Source: Hallerella sp963597395 (lineage in GTDB: Bacteria; Fibrobacterota; Fibrobacteria; Fibrobacterales; Fibrobacteraceae). From it: a stretch of 64,000 nucleotides of DNA. Below the pieces are notes generated by a model. It had not been told where the DNA came from, did not search any database, and saw only the letters and a list, made by a program, of their open reading frames with translations. How positions within the stretch are numbered: the stretch's first letter is position 1; each line of letters starts with the position of its first letter. The position numbers were made by a program, and so were the translations under genes. This document shows positions 36,506 through 44,717 of the stretch, piece by piece. The stretch covers positions 13,715-77,714 of the forward strand of contig CAVBPX010000002.1 of NCBI GenBank assembly GCA_963597395.1, read 5' to 3'.

Positions 36506-38271
36506 TCGCGATACATCGCCTCTATTTTTTCGGCATACCGGGCTTCCACCGCTTTCCTTCGCAGCTTGAACGTCGGCGTCATCAGCCCGGATTCGACCGT
36601 CACGGGTTCGCCCACAAGCGTCCACTTCCGAATCTGCTCCCAGTGGTTCAGCTTGCGGTTGACGCGTTCCACGTATTCCCCGACAGCCGAAAGAATCCGT
36701 TCGTCCGCGGCGGCCTTCGAAAGGTCCAGTTTCCGGCGTTCCACGCCGAGAATTTGCGAAGCGACTTCCCCGGAAAGAAAAAGCAGCGCCGAGACGAACT
36801 TCCGGTTGTTCGCTTCGACGAGGGCGGCTTCAATCAGCGGATGCCTTGAAAGCTCAAGCTCCACGGGAACCGGCGAAACATACTTGCCCGTGCTCGTCTT
36901 GAAAATTTCCTTGATCCGTCCAATCAAGAACAGAAAACCGTCCTTGTCGATAATTCCCTGGTCTCCCGTCCGAAAGTAGCCGTCTTCCGTCCACGCGTCC
37001 CGATTCACCTCCGGCATGTTGCGGTAGCCCTGAAAGACGCTCCTCCCCTTCACAAGAATCTCGTTTTTTTCGCCAATCTTCACGGAAAGCCCCGGAAGAG
37101 GCTTCCCCACCGACTTGAGGCGAAAGCTCCCCGGCAAATTGACGCTCACGACGGGAGAACATTCCGTAAGGCCGTAGCCCTCAAAAACGGGAAATCCCAT
37201 ATTGAGCAAAAAGCGCGAGACGGTCTGATTCAGCGCGGAACTTCCCGAAATAATCCAGCGGAAGCGCCCGCCCATTGCCTCGCGAATCTGCCGATACACC
37301 AGCCTGTCGTAAATCTTTCTCCGCAAGGGCGCGCGACCCGGAACAGTCTTTTTCGCAAACAGAAGGGCCCGGTGCATCAAAAGGCGCTTTAATCCGCGCA
37401 AACGGTGCTCCCTGTTCGAAGCGGCAAGCGCCATCTTTTCGAGAATCCGCGGAACGAACGTCGCAATCGTCGGACGCACCTCGTGCGCAATCACGCCCGT
37501 GTTCTTCGGAGAATCCGCAAAGTATATCCGCAAGTGCTTCGCCATATACACGCAAATCACCATCCGCTCAAACACGTGCGCCACGGGAAGGACGCTCATC
37601 GCGGAATCCTCGGCGGCATTCGTCGTCAAAAGCGGAGCAATCATCCCCACCTCCGACACCATGTTTTCCTGCGAAATTTCGGCGCCCTTCGGCCGCCCCG
37701 TCGAACCGCTCGTGTAGATGACCGAAAAGAGATCCGATGGCCGAATGCTTTCGATGTTGTAAAGCAGCCAGTCGTGCGTTCCCTCCGACTTTCCGAGAAT
37801 CGCGCCGCTCTCCAAAAGCTTTTCCCAGTAAATGCCGTTGGCGGGGAGCTTCGCCTTCGAATCAAAGCAAATCACGCGCCGAAAACGCCCGAGGCGCTTT
37901 TGAATCGCCGGATCCAGAGACTCGACCGTATCGATAGCGAGAAAGTCCACATCCGAATCGTCGCACTGGAACTCGAAATGCTCCTCGCTAATATTCGGAA
38001 AGAGCGGAACCGTCACCGCATGCGAGACCTGCGCCGCCAAATCCGCGAGAATCCACTCTGGGGAGGTCCTCGCAATAATTCCGAGCGAGCGCTTTTCGGA
38101 AACACCTATCTTCGAAAAGGCGAGGGCCGCTTCAAAGAGCGTCCTTTTGAGGCGTTCCGGCGAATAATGCTCCCAAAGGCCGTCCCTTCTGCAGTCCCAG
38201 CCGGGAAAATCCGCGGAATTGCAAAGCTCCCAAAAGAGCCCCGGAATGGAACGGAATCGCTTTTCTTGCAT
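36502..38271 (-). CDS. Long-chain acyl-CoA synthetase (AMP-forming)
   Basis: The enzyme activates fatty acids to acyl-CoA through an acyl-AMP intermediate. The product is 589 residues. The P-loop-like AMP site is VIYTSGSTGRPKGAEISQENM. VFEGYGLTECSPVVSVN and TEDGYFRTGDQGIIDKDGFLFLIGRIKEIFKTSTGKYVSP are the A5-A8 motifs, and the C-terminal catalytic Lys region (MTPTFKLRRKAVEARY) is intact. The start at 38271 has AAGGG about 9 nt upstream; a TTG at 38304 in frame is an alternative. Confidence 0.92.
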   Translation of the reverse strand: MQEKRFRSIPGLFWELCNSADFPGWDCRRDGLWEHYSPERLKRTLFEAALAFSKIGVSEKRSLGIIARTSPEWILADLAAQVSHAVTVPLFPNISEEHFEFQCDDSDVDFLAIDTVESLDPAIQKRLGRFRRVICFDSKAKLPANGIYWEKLLESGAILGKSEGTHDWLLYNIESIRPSDLFSVIYTSGSTGRPKGAEISQENMVSEVGMIAPLLTTNAAEDSAMSVLPVAHVFERMVICVYMAKHLRIYFADSPKNTGVIAHEVRPTIATFVPRILEKMALAASNREHRLRGLKRLLMHRALLFAKKTVPGRAPLRRKIYDRLVYRQIREAMGGRFRWIISGSSALNQTVSRFLLNMGFPVFEGYGLTECSPVVSVNLPGSFRLKSVGKPLPGLSVKIGEKNEILVKGRSVFQGYRNMPEVNRDAWTEDGYFRTGDQGIIDKDGFLFLIGRIKEIFKTSTGKYVSPVPVELELSRHPLIEAALVEANNRKFVSALLFLSGEVASQILGVERRKLDLSKAAADERILSAVGEYVERVNRKLNHWEQIRKWTLVGEPVTVESGLMTPTFKLRRKAVEARYAEKIEAMYRD

Positions 38272-38488
38272 AAAACACGCCCTTTTTCGAAAAAAATCGT
38301 CCAAAAGTCAAAATATCTTTTTTACCCGAAAAAAAGTCCGAAAATCGAAGAACAAATTTGTCATCTTTTAAAATCGCTTTTTTGTCGAATTTCGGCAATT
38401 TGGGAATTTGGCTACAAATTCCGAAATTTTCCACAAAATTGTCATTTTTTATTTTGCGGACGGCGAAATTTTCGCAAATTCCATTTGT

Positions 38489-38494
38489 TATATT
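38489..38494 (+). promoter_or_regulatory. Candidate -10 box of gdhA
   Basis: TATATT lies about 40 bp upstream of the gdhA ATG, giving a leader of about 33 nt that contains the GGAG site. The surrounding 250 bp (38272-38533) are AT-rich and contain no gene that I can see. Confidence 0.4.
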
Positions 38495-38533
38495 TCAAAA
38501 CGCCAAACAACATTGTCATCATTGGAGATCAAA

Positions 38534-39886
38534 ATGGCACTCACCAACGCATACCTCAAGAAAGTTTACGACAAGGTCGTCGCAAAGAACCCGGGCGAAT
38601 CCGAATTCCATCAGGCCGTCCGCGAATTCCTCGAATCCCTCGAACCGGTCGTCGAAAAGGACAAGTCCTACGAAACGAACGGCATCATCGACCGCATCGT
38701 CGAACCGGAACGCCAAATCATCTTCCGCGTTTCCTGGGTGGACGACAAGGGAAACATTCAGGTCAACCGCGGCTACCGCATCCAGTTCAACTCCGCCATC
38801 GGCCCCTACAAGGGCGGTCTCCGTCTTCACCCGTCCGTGAACGCCTCCATCCTCAAGTTCCTCGGCTTCGAACAGATCTTTAAGAACAGCCTCACGAGCC
38901 TCCCCATGGGCGGCGGCAAGGGCGGTTCCGACTTCGACCCGAAAGGCAAGAGCGACGCGGAAGTCATGCGCTTCTGCCAGTCCTTCATGACGGAACTCTC
39001 GAAGCACATCGGTGCCGACACGGACGTCCCGGCAGGCGACATCGGAACGGGCGCACGCGAAATCGGCTACATGTTCGGCCAATACAAGCGCCTCCGCAAC
39101 GAATGGACCGGCGTTCTCACCGGCAAGGGCCTCTCCTACGGCGGATCCCTCGCCCGCACGGAAGCCACCGGCTACGGCCTCTGCTACTTCACCCGCGAAA
39201 TGCTGAAGAAGATGAAGAACGATTCCTTCGAAGGCAAGACCGTCGTCATTTCCGGCTCCGGAAACGTCGCCATCTACGCATGCGAAAAGGCACAGTCCTT
39301 TGGCGCAAAGGTCGTGACCATGTCCGACTCGAACGGCTACGTCTATGACCCGAACGGCATCCAGCTCGACATCGTGAAGGACATCAAGGAAGTCAAGCGC
39401 GGCCGCATCAAGGAATACGCCGAACGCGTCAAGAGCGCCGAATACCACGAAGGCTGCAAGGGCGTCTGGACCGTGAAGTGCGACATCGCCCTTCCGTGCG
39501 CAACCCAGAACGAACTGGACCTCGCCGGTGCCGAAGCCCTCATCAAGAACGGCGTCTTTGCCGTCGCCGAAGGTGCCAACATGCCTTCCACCCCGGAAGC
39601 CATCGAAGCCTTCCAGAAGGCTGGCGTCTTCTTTGGACCGGCCAAGGCCGCAAACGCGGGCGGCGTCGCCACCTCCGGCCTCGAAATGAGCCAGAACTCC
39701 GAACGCCTCTCCTGGACGTTCGAAGAAGTCGACAAGAAGCTCGACGGCATTATGACGAACATCTTCCACACCGTCTATGACGCAGCCGAAAAGTTCGGCC
39801 ACAAGGGCAACCTCGTGATGGGCGCAAACATCGCAGGCTTCCTCAAGGTCGCGGACGCGATGAAGTGGCAGGGCGTCGCCTACTAA
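38534..39886 (+). CDS. gdhA: Glutamate dehydrogenase, hexameric type
   Basis: The enzyme reductively aminates 2-oxoglutarate with ammonia, the main ammonium-assimilation route in many rumen bacteria. The 450-residue product has the small hexameric length. Substrate-site motifs are GPYKGGLRLHPSVN and SLPMGGGKGGSDFDPKGKSDAEV (catalytic Lys). The Rossmann region reads VISGSGNVAIYACEKAQSFGAKVVTMSDSNGYV. The Ser-rich end of the motif and family membership suggest NADP use, but this is inferred. The start at 38534 has GGAG 7 nt upstream; an upstream in-frame ATG at 38408 encodes sequence unlike the family. Confidence 0.95.
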   Translation: MALTNAYLKKVYDKVVAKNPGESEFHQAVREFLESLEPVVEKDKSYETNGIIDRIVEPERQIIFRVSWVDDKGNIQVNRGYRIQFNSAIGPYKGGLRLHPSVNASILKFLGFEQIFKNSLTSLPMGGGKGGSDFDPKGKSDAEVMRFCQSFMTELSKHIGADTDVPAGDIGTGAREIGYMFGQYKRLRNEWTGVLTGKGLSYGGSLARTEATGYGLCYFTREMLKKMKNDSFEGKTVVISGSGNVAIYACEKAQSFGAKVVTMSDSNGYVYDPNGIQLDIVKDIKEVKRGRIKEYAERVKSAEYHEGCKGVWTVKCDIALPCATQNELDLAGAEALIKNGVFAVAEGANMPSTPEAIEAFQKAGVFFGPAKAANAGGVATSGLEMSQNSERLSWTFEEVDKKLDGIMTNIFHTVYDAAEKFGHKGNLVMGANIAGFLKVADAMKWQGVAY

Positions 39887-39918
39887 GGCGCACCTCGTCA
39901 GACGAAAGTAAAAATTAA

Positions 39919-39949
39919 CCTCCCGGGCCCAATGCCCGGGAGGTTTTTT
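39919..39949 (+). terminator. Strong rho-independent terminator of gdhA
   Basis: CCTCCCGGGC and GCCCGGGAGG form a perfect 10-bp stem with a 5-nt loop, followed by TTTTTT. Confidence 0.95.
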
Positions 39950-39965
39950 ATGTAAGGGGGAGGAT

Positions 39966-39993
39966 TTGACAAAAAACCGATTTACTTTATATT
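39966..39993 (+). promoter_or_regulatory. Near-consensus sigma70 promoter pointing into the antisense strand of a small gene
   Basis: TTGACA (39966-39971) and TATATT (39988-39993) are separated by 16 bp on the plus strand. No plus-strand gene lies downstream for over 1.7 kb; transcription would run antisense through the minus gene at 40011-40391. Confidence 0.55.
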
Positions 39994-40010
39994 CTGTTTA
40001 TAACCAAAAC

Positions 40011-40391
40011 CTACACCTTCTGGATTTTCTTCAAATTTAGGGAAGCTGAGGAACTTTTTGTGTCATAAAAACAAGAAAGGGCGTTTATCATAGATTTTAA
40101 GTCTTTCATTGAAAGATCTATAGTGTTTTTAGCCAAATTACTTAGCTTATGAGTTTCCTTAATATAAAAGAACATCACCTTATGAAATTCATGAGTACGC
40201 CCAAAAGCAAGCAATCTCCAAGACAAAGATTTTCCTACCTGCTCAAAATTTCGATGAGATGAATCAACTAATTCATTATATAGGCAACTCAAAAACCAAG
40301 TGCTTCCCATTGCCCCCAAATATCTTCCTACGTTAAAAAGTCCAAATGTAATTTCTTTGTACTCGGGATTCAAAAGCACATCAATTCTCAT
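40011..40391 (-). CDS. Small AT-rich protein of unknown function
   Basis: The product is 126 residues with no signal peptide. It starts MRIDVLLNPEYKEITFGLFNVGRYLG and is rich in helix-forming, aromatic and Ser/Lys residues; I recognise no family. The start at 40391 has GGAG 6 nt upstream. An earlier in-frame ATG at 40475 lacks support. It has its own canonical promoter and a palindromic operator candidate, its base composition is far AT-richer than its neighbours, and it sits next to a broken antitoxin gene, so it may be imported accessory DNA. Confidence 0.6.
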   Translation of the reverse strand: MRIDVLLNPEYKEITFGLFNVGRYLGAMGSTWFLSCLYNELVDSSHRNFEQVGKSLSWRLLAFGRTHEFHKVMFFYIKETHKLSNLAKNTIDLSMKDLKSMINALSCFYDTKSSSASLNLKKIQKV

Positions 40392-40413
40392 ATTTTTCTC
40401 CTTGAAGACAAGG

Positions 40414-40441
40414 AAAATACGAAAAAAAAAACGTTTGTCAA
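40414..40441 (-). promoter_or_regulatory. Canonical promoter of the small gene at 40011-40391
   Basis: On the minus strand, TTGACA (40436-40441) and TATTTT (40414-40419) are separated by 16 bp, about 23 bp upstream of the ATG. Confidence 0.6.
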
Positions 40442-40447
40442 CGTTTT
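40428..40447. promoter_or_regulatory. Inverted repeat AAAACGTT-N4-AACGTTTT over the -35 region
   Basis: Perfect 8-bp arms (40428-40435 and 40440-40447) cover the -35 hexamer of the minus promoter; this is a likely repressor operator. Confidence 0.45.
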
Positions 40448-40479
40448 TCAAAAACTCCCAGTTTTCGGCCGCCAAAGGC

Positions 40480-40728
40480 CTAAGGCCCGCGGCCGGCGAG
40501 CGTCACTTGCGACCATCCGCGCAAATCACGGTTTGCCACAATCATCTCACCCGGCGTCGTTTCAAGCGTCTTGAACCATTCGGAATCCTTGAACGGAACG
40601 GCCTCGGTTTCGTCCACTTCCACGGCATCGTGGCATTCGTAATTGTCCTTGACAAATCCGTAAAGTCCAACGGGAAGCCGTCCGCGAGAACGGATCTCAA
40701 TATGGGGCTTTTTCACGGCTACCAACAT
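40480..40728 (-). pseudogene. Truncated XRE-type antitoxin-like gene
   Basis: The frame encodes 82 residues. It opens MLVAVKKPHIEIRSRGRLPVGLYGF and reaches SEWFKTLETTPGEMIVANRDLRGWSQVTLAG before a stop. The opening and the TPGE...R...GWSQ..LA segment match a family of XRE antitoxins, in which this helix starts a helix-turn-helix of about 55 residues. Here the frame ends after the first helix, so the DNA-binding domain is missing and the gene is probably a remnant. No strong ribosome site is visible. No toxin partner of a known family is adjacent. Confidence 0.55.
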
Positions 40729-40975
40729 AATATACCACAATGTCGATTAAACCATTCTTACACGTCCAACATGCGACCCAGTTTAAGGCAATGTGACAGT
40801 GATACTTGCCATCTCCAAGCTTTGAATAATGCCAGAACCCCGGTGTTGAACAGGGTCTGACACCTTCAGCGATTGCAAAAGAGTCTTCTACTTGTTTTGC
40901 ACCGCCCGCGGCATCGCCAACGCGTTTCGCTAGGCCTTTTTGGTAATGGTTACATTGAACACTACTTAAATACAG
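40697..40975 (-). other. Start-less open frame in the gap 40741-41012
   Basis: Between a TGA at 40976 and a TGA at 40697 the minus strand stays open for about 92 codons. It reads protein-like in places (KRVGDAAGGAKQVEDSF; GFWHYSKLGDGKYHC). No ATG, GTG or TTG with a ribosome site precedes it. It overlaps the antitoxin remnant in another frame. It may be a decayed gene or chance; otherwise I see nothing in this gap. Confidence 0.2.
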
Positions 40976-41012
40976 TCATTTTTTGACTATTCATCAACAT
41001 TCCTCGCCGCAC

Positions 41013-41040
41013 AAAAAAAATCCCGCGGGATTCGCGGGAC
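41013..41040 (-). terminator. Rho-independent terminator
   Basis: On the minus strand TCCCGCG and CGCGGGA form a stem followed by eight T (41013-41020). It lies 23 bp after the stop of the gene at 41064-41381. Confidence 0.85.
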
Positions 41041-41063
41041 TTTCAAACCGGCTGGCCTAAAGA

Positions 41064-41381
41064 TTACTTGCCGAATTTTGCGCTCGCGCGCTGCACGGCG
41101 GGGTCGGACTGCGCGGCCTTGATCTTGCGCTTGATGTCGTCCTCGATGCCGCGCTTGAGCTTGTTCGAAAGGGCTTCGCCGAAGCGGTCCGCAAGGGTGT
41201 CGGAGAACGGGGCGTTGTTTTTCGGGGCGGGTGCGCCGAACTTGCCGGAAGGACGGCGACGAGGTTTCTTTGCGGACTTTTTCGGAGAATCGTTCTTTTC
41301 GCTTTTCGGAGCGGTCTCTTTTGCTTCGGTCGCAACCGGTTCGGTCTTTATTTCGGTGTTAGTCTGTTCGTTCTCAGCCAT
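41064..41381 (-). CDS. Small charged, Lys/Pro/Ala-rich protein, unknown function
   Basis: The product is 105 residues. A Glu/Thr-rich start (MAENEQTNTEIKTE) is followed by a strongly basic middle (SPKKSAKKPRRRPSGKFG) and a C-terminal amphipathic helix region (LADRFGEALSNKLKRGIEDDIKRKI). No membrane or signal segment is visible. The basic stretch could bind nucleic acid; this is a guess. The start at 41381 has GAGGT 6 nt upstream, and a clean terminator follows, so it is likely a single-gene unit. Confidence 0.65.
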   Translation of the reverse strand: MAENEQTNTEIKTEPVATEAKETAPKSEKNDSPKKSAKKPRRRPSGKFGAPAPKNNAPFSDTLADRFGEALSNKLKRGIEDDIKRKIKAAQSDPAVQRASAKFGK

Positions 41382-41520
41382 GTTTTTACCTCGGTAAATG
41401 ATGTTAATTTTTGCGCCCAATTTAGAAAATTTTCGGCGTTCGCAGGGATTTTGTTCCCGACTTTTTGAAAAAACACGCCTGTTCCCGGGTTTTATTACTA
41501 TTCGTCGGTCTCGCCATGGG

Positions 41521-41650
41521 TGCGGTATTACGGCCGGCATCGGACTTGAAGGCGTCGGAGACGCCTAGACCACCATTTTAGACTACACGGCGAACGGGGA
41601 TTCCGCGGAGCCTTTTTCGCCAAACGCCCGAATTTTCGGGCAAAAATTCA
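41521..41650 (+). pseudogene. Relic of the 5' part of an OmpA/TSP3-type gene
   Basis: Reading from 41521, the translation GITAGIGLEGVGDA, stop, TTILDYTANGD parallels GISVGVGAEGIGDAQPTVYDYFYTVNGE in the intact outer-membrane gene that starts at 41748. An in-frame TAG and small deletions interrupt it, and similarity fades beyond about 41640. It looks like a decayed partial duplicate lying just upstream of its intact copy. Confidence 0.6.
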
Positions 41651-41696
41651 GCGTGCATTGTGCCGAACATTGCGAAAAGTTTACACCCTATTCTTG

Positions 41697-41702
41697 TAAA
41701 TT
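41697..41702 (+). promoter_or_regulatory. Candidate -10 box of the OmpA/TSP3 gene
   Basis: TAAATT lies 45 bp before the ATG at 41748 and would give a leader of about 39 nt with the AGAGG ribosome site. Confidence 0.4.
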
Positions 41703-41747
41703 ATGATTATCTTTCTTTGTGAAGTGGATTTTTTACATAGAGGAAAT

Positions 41748-43721
41748 ATGAGTAAAAAGCATTTGATAATTTTTGCTGCGGCTTTCGCCTTGGGGACGGT
41801 CTTTGCGGAAACGGGTCTCGAAGGAGGCGTTGACGGCCTTCACCAGCAGAGCGCCAAAACGCTCGGGCAGGGAGGCATTTCCGTCGGCGTTGGAGCGGAA
41901 GGCATCGGGGATGCCCAGCCCACCGTTTACGATTATTTTTACACGGTCAACGGAGAATCTTCCGGTCCGGTGTCGAGCCTCATCCCGTCCATCAGCGGAA
42001 ACTTCCATGTCGCGTTCGGGGCTTTCGATTTTCTCGACCTCGGCGCAGTTCTCCCCTTCCACTATGACCTTGTGAACCCGGAAATCGGGGACGCGGAACT
42101 CACGGGCGCAGGCATCGGCGACCTGCAAACCTTCATCAAGTTCCGTTTGCCGTTCGACACGACGCACGTTACAAGCGTTGCCCTCCAGGGACAGGTCTAT
42201 TTTCCGACGGGCGACCGCGAAACGGGCATGCGGCCGCGCCACGTCTGGTATGTCAATTCCTACGGATATTCACACGCCTACACGGCGGACGACTGGGCCT
42301 TTGAAGGCTCTCTCCTTCTCACGTTCGACTTTAACAAAATCGGCGTTCCGCTCCGCCTTAACGGCAACATGGGATACGTCGGCGTTTTGCACGAGGGAGC
42401 GAATACGCTCGTCTGGGGAACGGGTCTGAACCTCACCGCACTCGACCCCGTGGACTTCTTTATTGAATTTTCGGGAGAGACCCGCGTCGAAAAGACGGCC
42501 AACTGGAGGGATCCGCTTTCCGACCCGATGCGTCTCACGCCCGGTGCGCGCTTCCATCTTCCATATGGATTCGACTTTGCCGTCGGCGCGGACATCGGAA
42601 TTACCGCGTTCATCAACGAAGACGACCTGACGCGTAAATTCATGACGGTCAACAAAAAGCAGAACGGAAACATCGTCCGCTACCGGACGGGTGCCGCGGA
42701 CTACGGCGTATCGGCCCTCCTCACCTGGCGCGGAAATCCTTTCGTTTCGAACGACGAGGACGGCGACGGTGTGAAGGACAAAAAGGACCTTTGCCCGCAC
42801 ACGCCGAAGAACGTCCAGGTTGACGCGAACGGCTGCCCCGCGGACGAGGACGGCGACAGAATCCCGGACTACCTCGACAAGTGCCAGGGAACGCCCTCCG
42901 GCAAGGCCGTTGACAGCACGGGCTGCATGTTAAAACCCGACACGGTAACGCTCATCGTGCACGATACGCTGAAAATTGACACGGCAACCCTTTGCGCAAC
43001 CGTTCTCGACTCCGACGAAGACGGCGTAAAGAATGCTGCGGACAAATGCCCCAACACGCCCAAAGGCGCCCTTATCGACAGCACCGGATGTCCGTCCGAC
43101 TTTGACAAGGACGGGGCCTATGACGGAATAGACAAGTGCCCGAACACGCCGCAAGGCATTTCGGTCGATAGCACAGGATGCCCGCTCGATTCCGATAAGG
43201 ACGGCGTCCCCGACTCCCGCGACAAGTGCCCAAGCACGCCCAAAAATTCCATCGTGGATTCCACGGGATGCATTGCGGACTCGGACAAGGACGGAGTCCC
43301 CGACATCCGCGACAAGTGCCCGAACACGCTCCCCGGCGTCCAGATAGACTCTCACGGATGCCCGCTCAAAAAGAAGGAAGACCTGAACGAGCTCCGCAAG
43401 GGCATTCGCTTTAAGCGAAACTCCGCGACGCTCGAAAAAAAGAGCTACGGAACGCTTGACGACATCGCGACCCTCATGAAAAAGCATCCGACGGCAAAAC
43501 TTGAAGTGCAAGGCCACACGGACGAAGTCGGGACCGAAAAGCACAACCGAAATCTTTCCGAAAAGCGCGCCAACACGGTCGTCAAGTATCTCATCAAAAA
43601 GGGCATCGACAGCTCAAGGCTCCGCGGAGTGGGCTACGGTTCGAGCAAGCCCAAGGCCGACAACAAGAACCGGAAGGGCCGCGAAGCGAACCGCCGCGTC
43701 GAACTGGTCCCGTTCGAATAA
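41748..43721 (+). CDS. OmpA-family outer-membrane protein with thrombospondin type-3 repeats
   Basis: The product is 657 residues. A signal peptide (MSKKHLIIFAAAFALGTVFA) is followed by a barrel-like domain at about 20-335. A run of calcium-binding TSP3 repeats lies at about 338-545 (DEDGDGVKDKKDLCPHTP; DSDKDGVPDSRDKCPSTP), and a C-terminal OmpA peptidoglycan-binding domain at about 550-657. The last contains LEVQGHTDEVGTEKHNRNLSEKRA and GYGSSKPKADNKNRKGREANRRV. It probably links the outer membrane to peptidoglycan. The start at 41748 has AGAGG upstream; the frame from 41703 adds a stretch that precedes the signal peptide and overlaps the -10 box. Confidence 0.92.
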   Translation: MSKKHLIIFAAAFALGTVFAETGLEGGVDGLHQQSAKTLGQGGISVGVGAEGIGDAQPTVYDYFYTVNGESSGPVSSLIPSISGNFHVAFGAFDFLDLGAVLPFHYDLVNPEIGDAELTGAGIGDLQTFIKFRLPFDTTHVTSVALQGQVYFPTGDRETGMRPRHVWYVNSYGYSHAYTADDWAFEGSLLLTFDFNKIGVPLRLNGNMGYVGVLHEGANTLVWGTGLNLTALDPVDFFIEFSGETRVEKTANWRDPLSDPMRLTPGARFHLPYGFDFAVGADIGITAFINEDDLTRKFMTVNKKQNGNIVRYRTGAADYGVSALLTWRGNPFVSNDEDGDGVKDKKDLCPHTPKNVQVDANGCPADEDGDRIPDYLDKCQGTPSGKAVDSTGCMLKPDTVTLIVHDTLKIDTATLCATVLDSDEDGVKNAADKCPNTPKGALIDSTGCPSDFDKDGAYDGIDKCPNTPQGISVDSTGCPLDSDKDGVPDSRDKCPSTPKNSIVDSTGCIADSDKDGVPDIRDKCPNTLPGVQIDSHGCPLKKKEDLNELRKGIRFKRNSATLEKKSYGTLDDIATLMKKHPTAKLEVQGHTDEVGTEKHNRNLSEKRANTVVKYLIKKGIDSSRLRGVGYGSSKPKADNKNRKGREANRRVELVPFE

Positions 43722-43776
43722 TCGGACAGTCCCCTCTTCCAAAAGTTCCTCAAAAAATCTTCAGTCAAAAAAAATC

Positions 43777-43803
43777 AAGGCTCCGCTTCGCGGAGCCTTT
43801 TTC
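43777..43803. terminator. Bidirectional rho-independent terminator
   Basis: AAGGCTCCGC and GCGGAGCCTT form a 10-bp stem with loop TTC, with T-runs on the right and A-runs on the left. It lies between two convergent genes. Confidence 0.9.
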
Positions 43804-43821
43804 GTCAAACGCCGCAGAACA

Positions 43822-44376
43822 CTAATCCCTTGGCGTCGAAACGACCGGCCGCATCCGGCGACCGCAAAGCGTCACCACAATCTTTGCCTGCGCAAACATA
43901 TAGAACGCCGTATCCCGGCTGTTGTTGAGCGAGGACTTCGCATCGTAATCGTCCTTCGTCACAAAGACCTCGGAGACGCCCGAAAGCGCAATTTCCAGCG
44001 AGCAGCGTTCGCACGGAAACCCGATGACATAAAGCTTGGACCCCGGCGGAACCGTCCCGCGGGCATAGTGCAGCGCGTTGATTTCCGCATGGACCATGAA
44101 CGGATACTTGTTCGCCTCGAACTCGTGATGCGAAATCAGCTTTCCCGTATCCGCATCGAGCAAATCATAAGCGAGCCTCTTGTTTTCGCGGGTATAGGGA
44201 ATCGACCCGTCGTCAAAACTCGCCGGTGCCCCGTTGTAGCCCGTACTGAGCACGCGCCCGTCACCCGAAACGAGCACCGCCCCCATCTGCGTATTGGCGT
44301 CTTTCGAAAGGCGCGCCTGCGCCATCATCATTTGCGTATAGACTTCATCGCGAAGCTTTCGCCGTTCTTCGTTCAT
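43822..44376 (-). CDS. dCMP deaminase-type cytidine/deoxycytidylate deaminase
   Basis: The enzyme deaminates dCMP to dUMP for thymidylate synthesis. The 184-residue product has the zinc motif HAE (H96-E98, in VHAEINALHYA) and PCERC (C122, C125). The N-terminal MGAVLVSGDGRVLSTGYNGAP is typical of ComEB/dCMP deaminases. An insertion of about 30 residues (TRENKRLAYDLLDADTGKLISHHEFEANK) before the zinc site is longer than in many homologues. An AGAGG site precedes the ATG. Confidence 0.9.
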   Translation of the reverse strand: MNEERRKLRDEVYTQMMMAQARLSKDANTQMGAVLVSGDGRVLSTGYNGAPASFDDGSIPYTRENKRLAYDLLDADTGKLISHHEFEANKYPFMVHAEINALHYARGTVPPGSKLYVIGFPCERCSLEIALSGVSEVFVTKDDYDAKSSLNNSRDTAFYMFAQAKIVVTLCGRRMRPVVSTPRD

Positions 44377-44432
44377 AAGGACCTCTTTCCCTCAAAGATA
44401 ACATAAACGCCGCCCGTTCCGCCATCTTTTAC

Positions 44433-44438
44433 TATATT
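44433..44438 (+). promoter_or_regulatory. -10 box of tRNA-Pro
   Basis: TATATT lies 12 bp upstream of the mature tRNA 5' end; transcription would start about 6 bp before the tRNA. Confidence 0.5.
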
Positions 44439-44450
44439 TGGACCGCTACA

Positions 44451-44524
44451 CGGGGTGTAGCTCAGCCTGGTAGAGCGTCTGCTTTGGGAGCAGAATGTCG
44501 TCAGTTCGAATCTGGCTACCCCGA
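44451..44524 (+). tRNA. tRNA-Pro (anticodon TGG)
   Basis: The 74-nt cloverleaf has a 7-bp acceptor stem (CGGGGTG with TACCCCG). The D-arm region is GCTCAGCCTGGTAGAGC. The anticodon stem TCTGC/GCAGA carries loop TTTGGGA, giving anticodon TGG, and the T-loop is TTCGAAT. The discriminator is A and no CCA is encoded. Confidence 0.95.
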
Positions 44525-44531
44525 TTTTTTA

Positions 44532-44563
44532 GAAAGGAACTTCGCAAGAAGTTCCTTTCGTTT
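44532..44563 (+). terminator. Hairpin terminator after tRNA-Pro
   Basis: GAAAGGAACTTC and GAAGTTCCTTTC form a perfect 12-bp stem with loop GCAA, followed by GTTT and the sequence gap. Confidence 0.7.
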
Positions 44564-44657
44564 NNNNNNNNNNNNNNNNNNNNNNNNNNNNNNNNNNNNN
44601 NNNNNNNNNNNNNNNNNNNNNNNNNNNNNNNNNNNNNNNNNNNNNNNNNNNNNNNNN
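44564..44657. other. Assembly gap (94 N)
   Basis: The sequence is a run of N. It lies between tRNA-Pro with its terminator and a second copy of the tRNA 3' end, so the true length and content are unknown. No gene should be called across it. Confidence 1.
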
Positions 44658-44696
44658 GACTACGGAGGGACGAAGCGGAACAAAGTGACGCGGAGC

Positions 44697-44712
44697 AATC
44701 TGGCTACCCCGA
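44697..44712 (+). repeat. Second copy of the tRNA-Pro 3' end
   Basis: The 16 bases AATCTGGCTACCCCGA are identical to 44509-44524. The sequence before it (44658-44696) does not form a tRNA, so this is either the end of a second, collapsed tRNA or an attachment-site-like duplication. Confidence 0.7.
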
Positions 44713-44717
44713 GATTT

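Noticed and set aside
42869..43330. Repeated DNA in the OmpA gene as a mobile or recombination repeat
   Set aside because: The repeats encode regular TSP3 calcium-binding units in frame and are explained by the protein.
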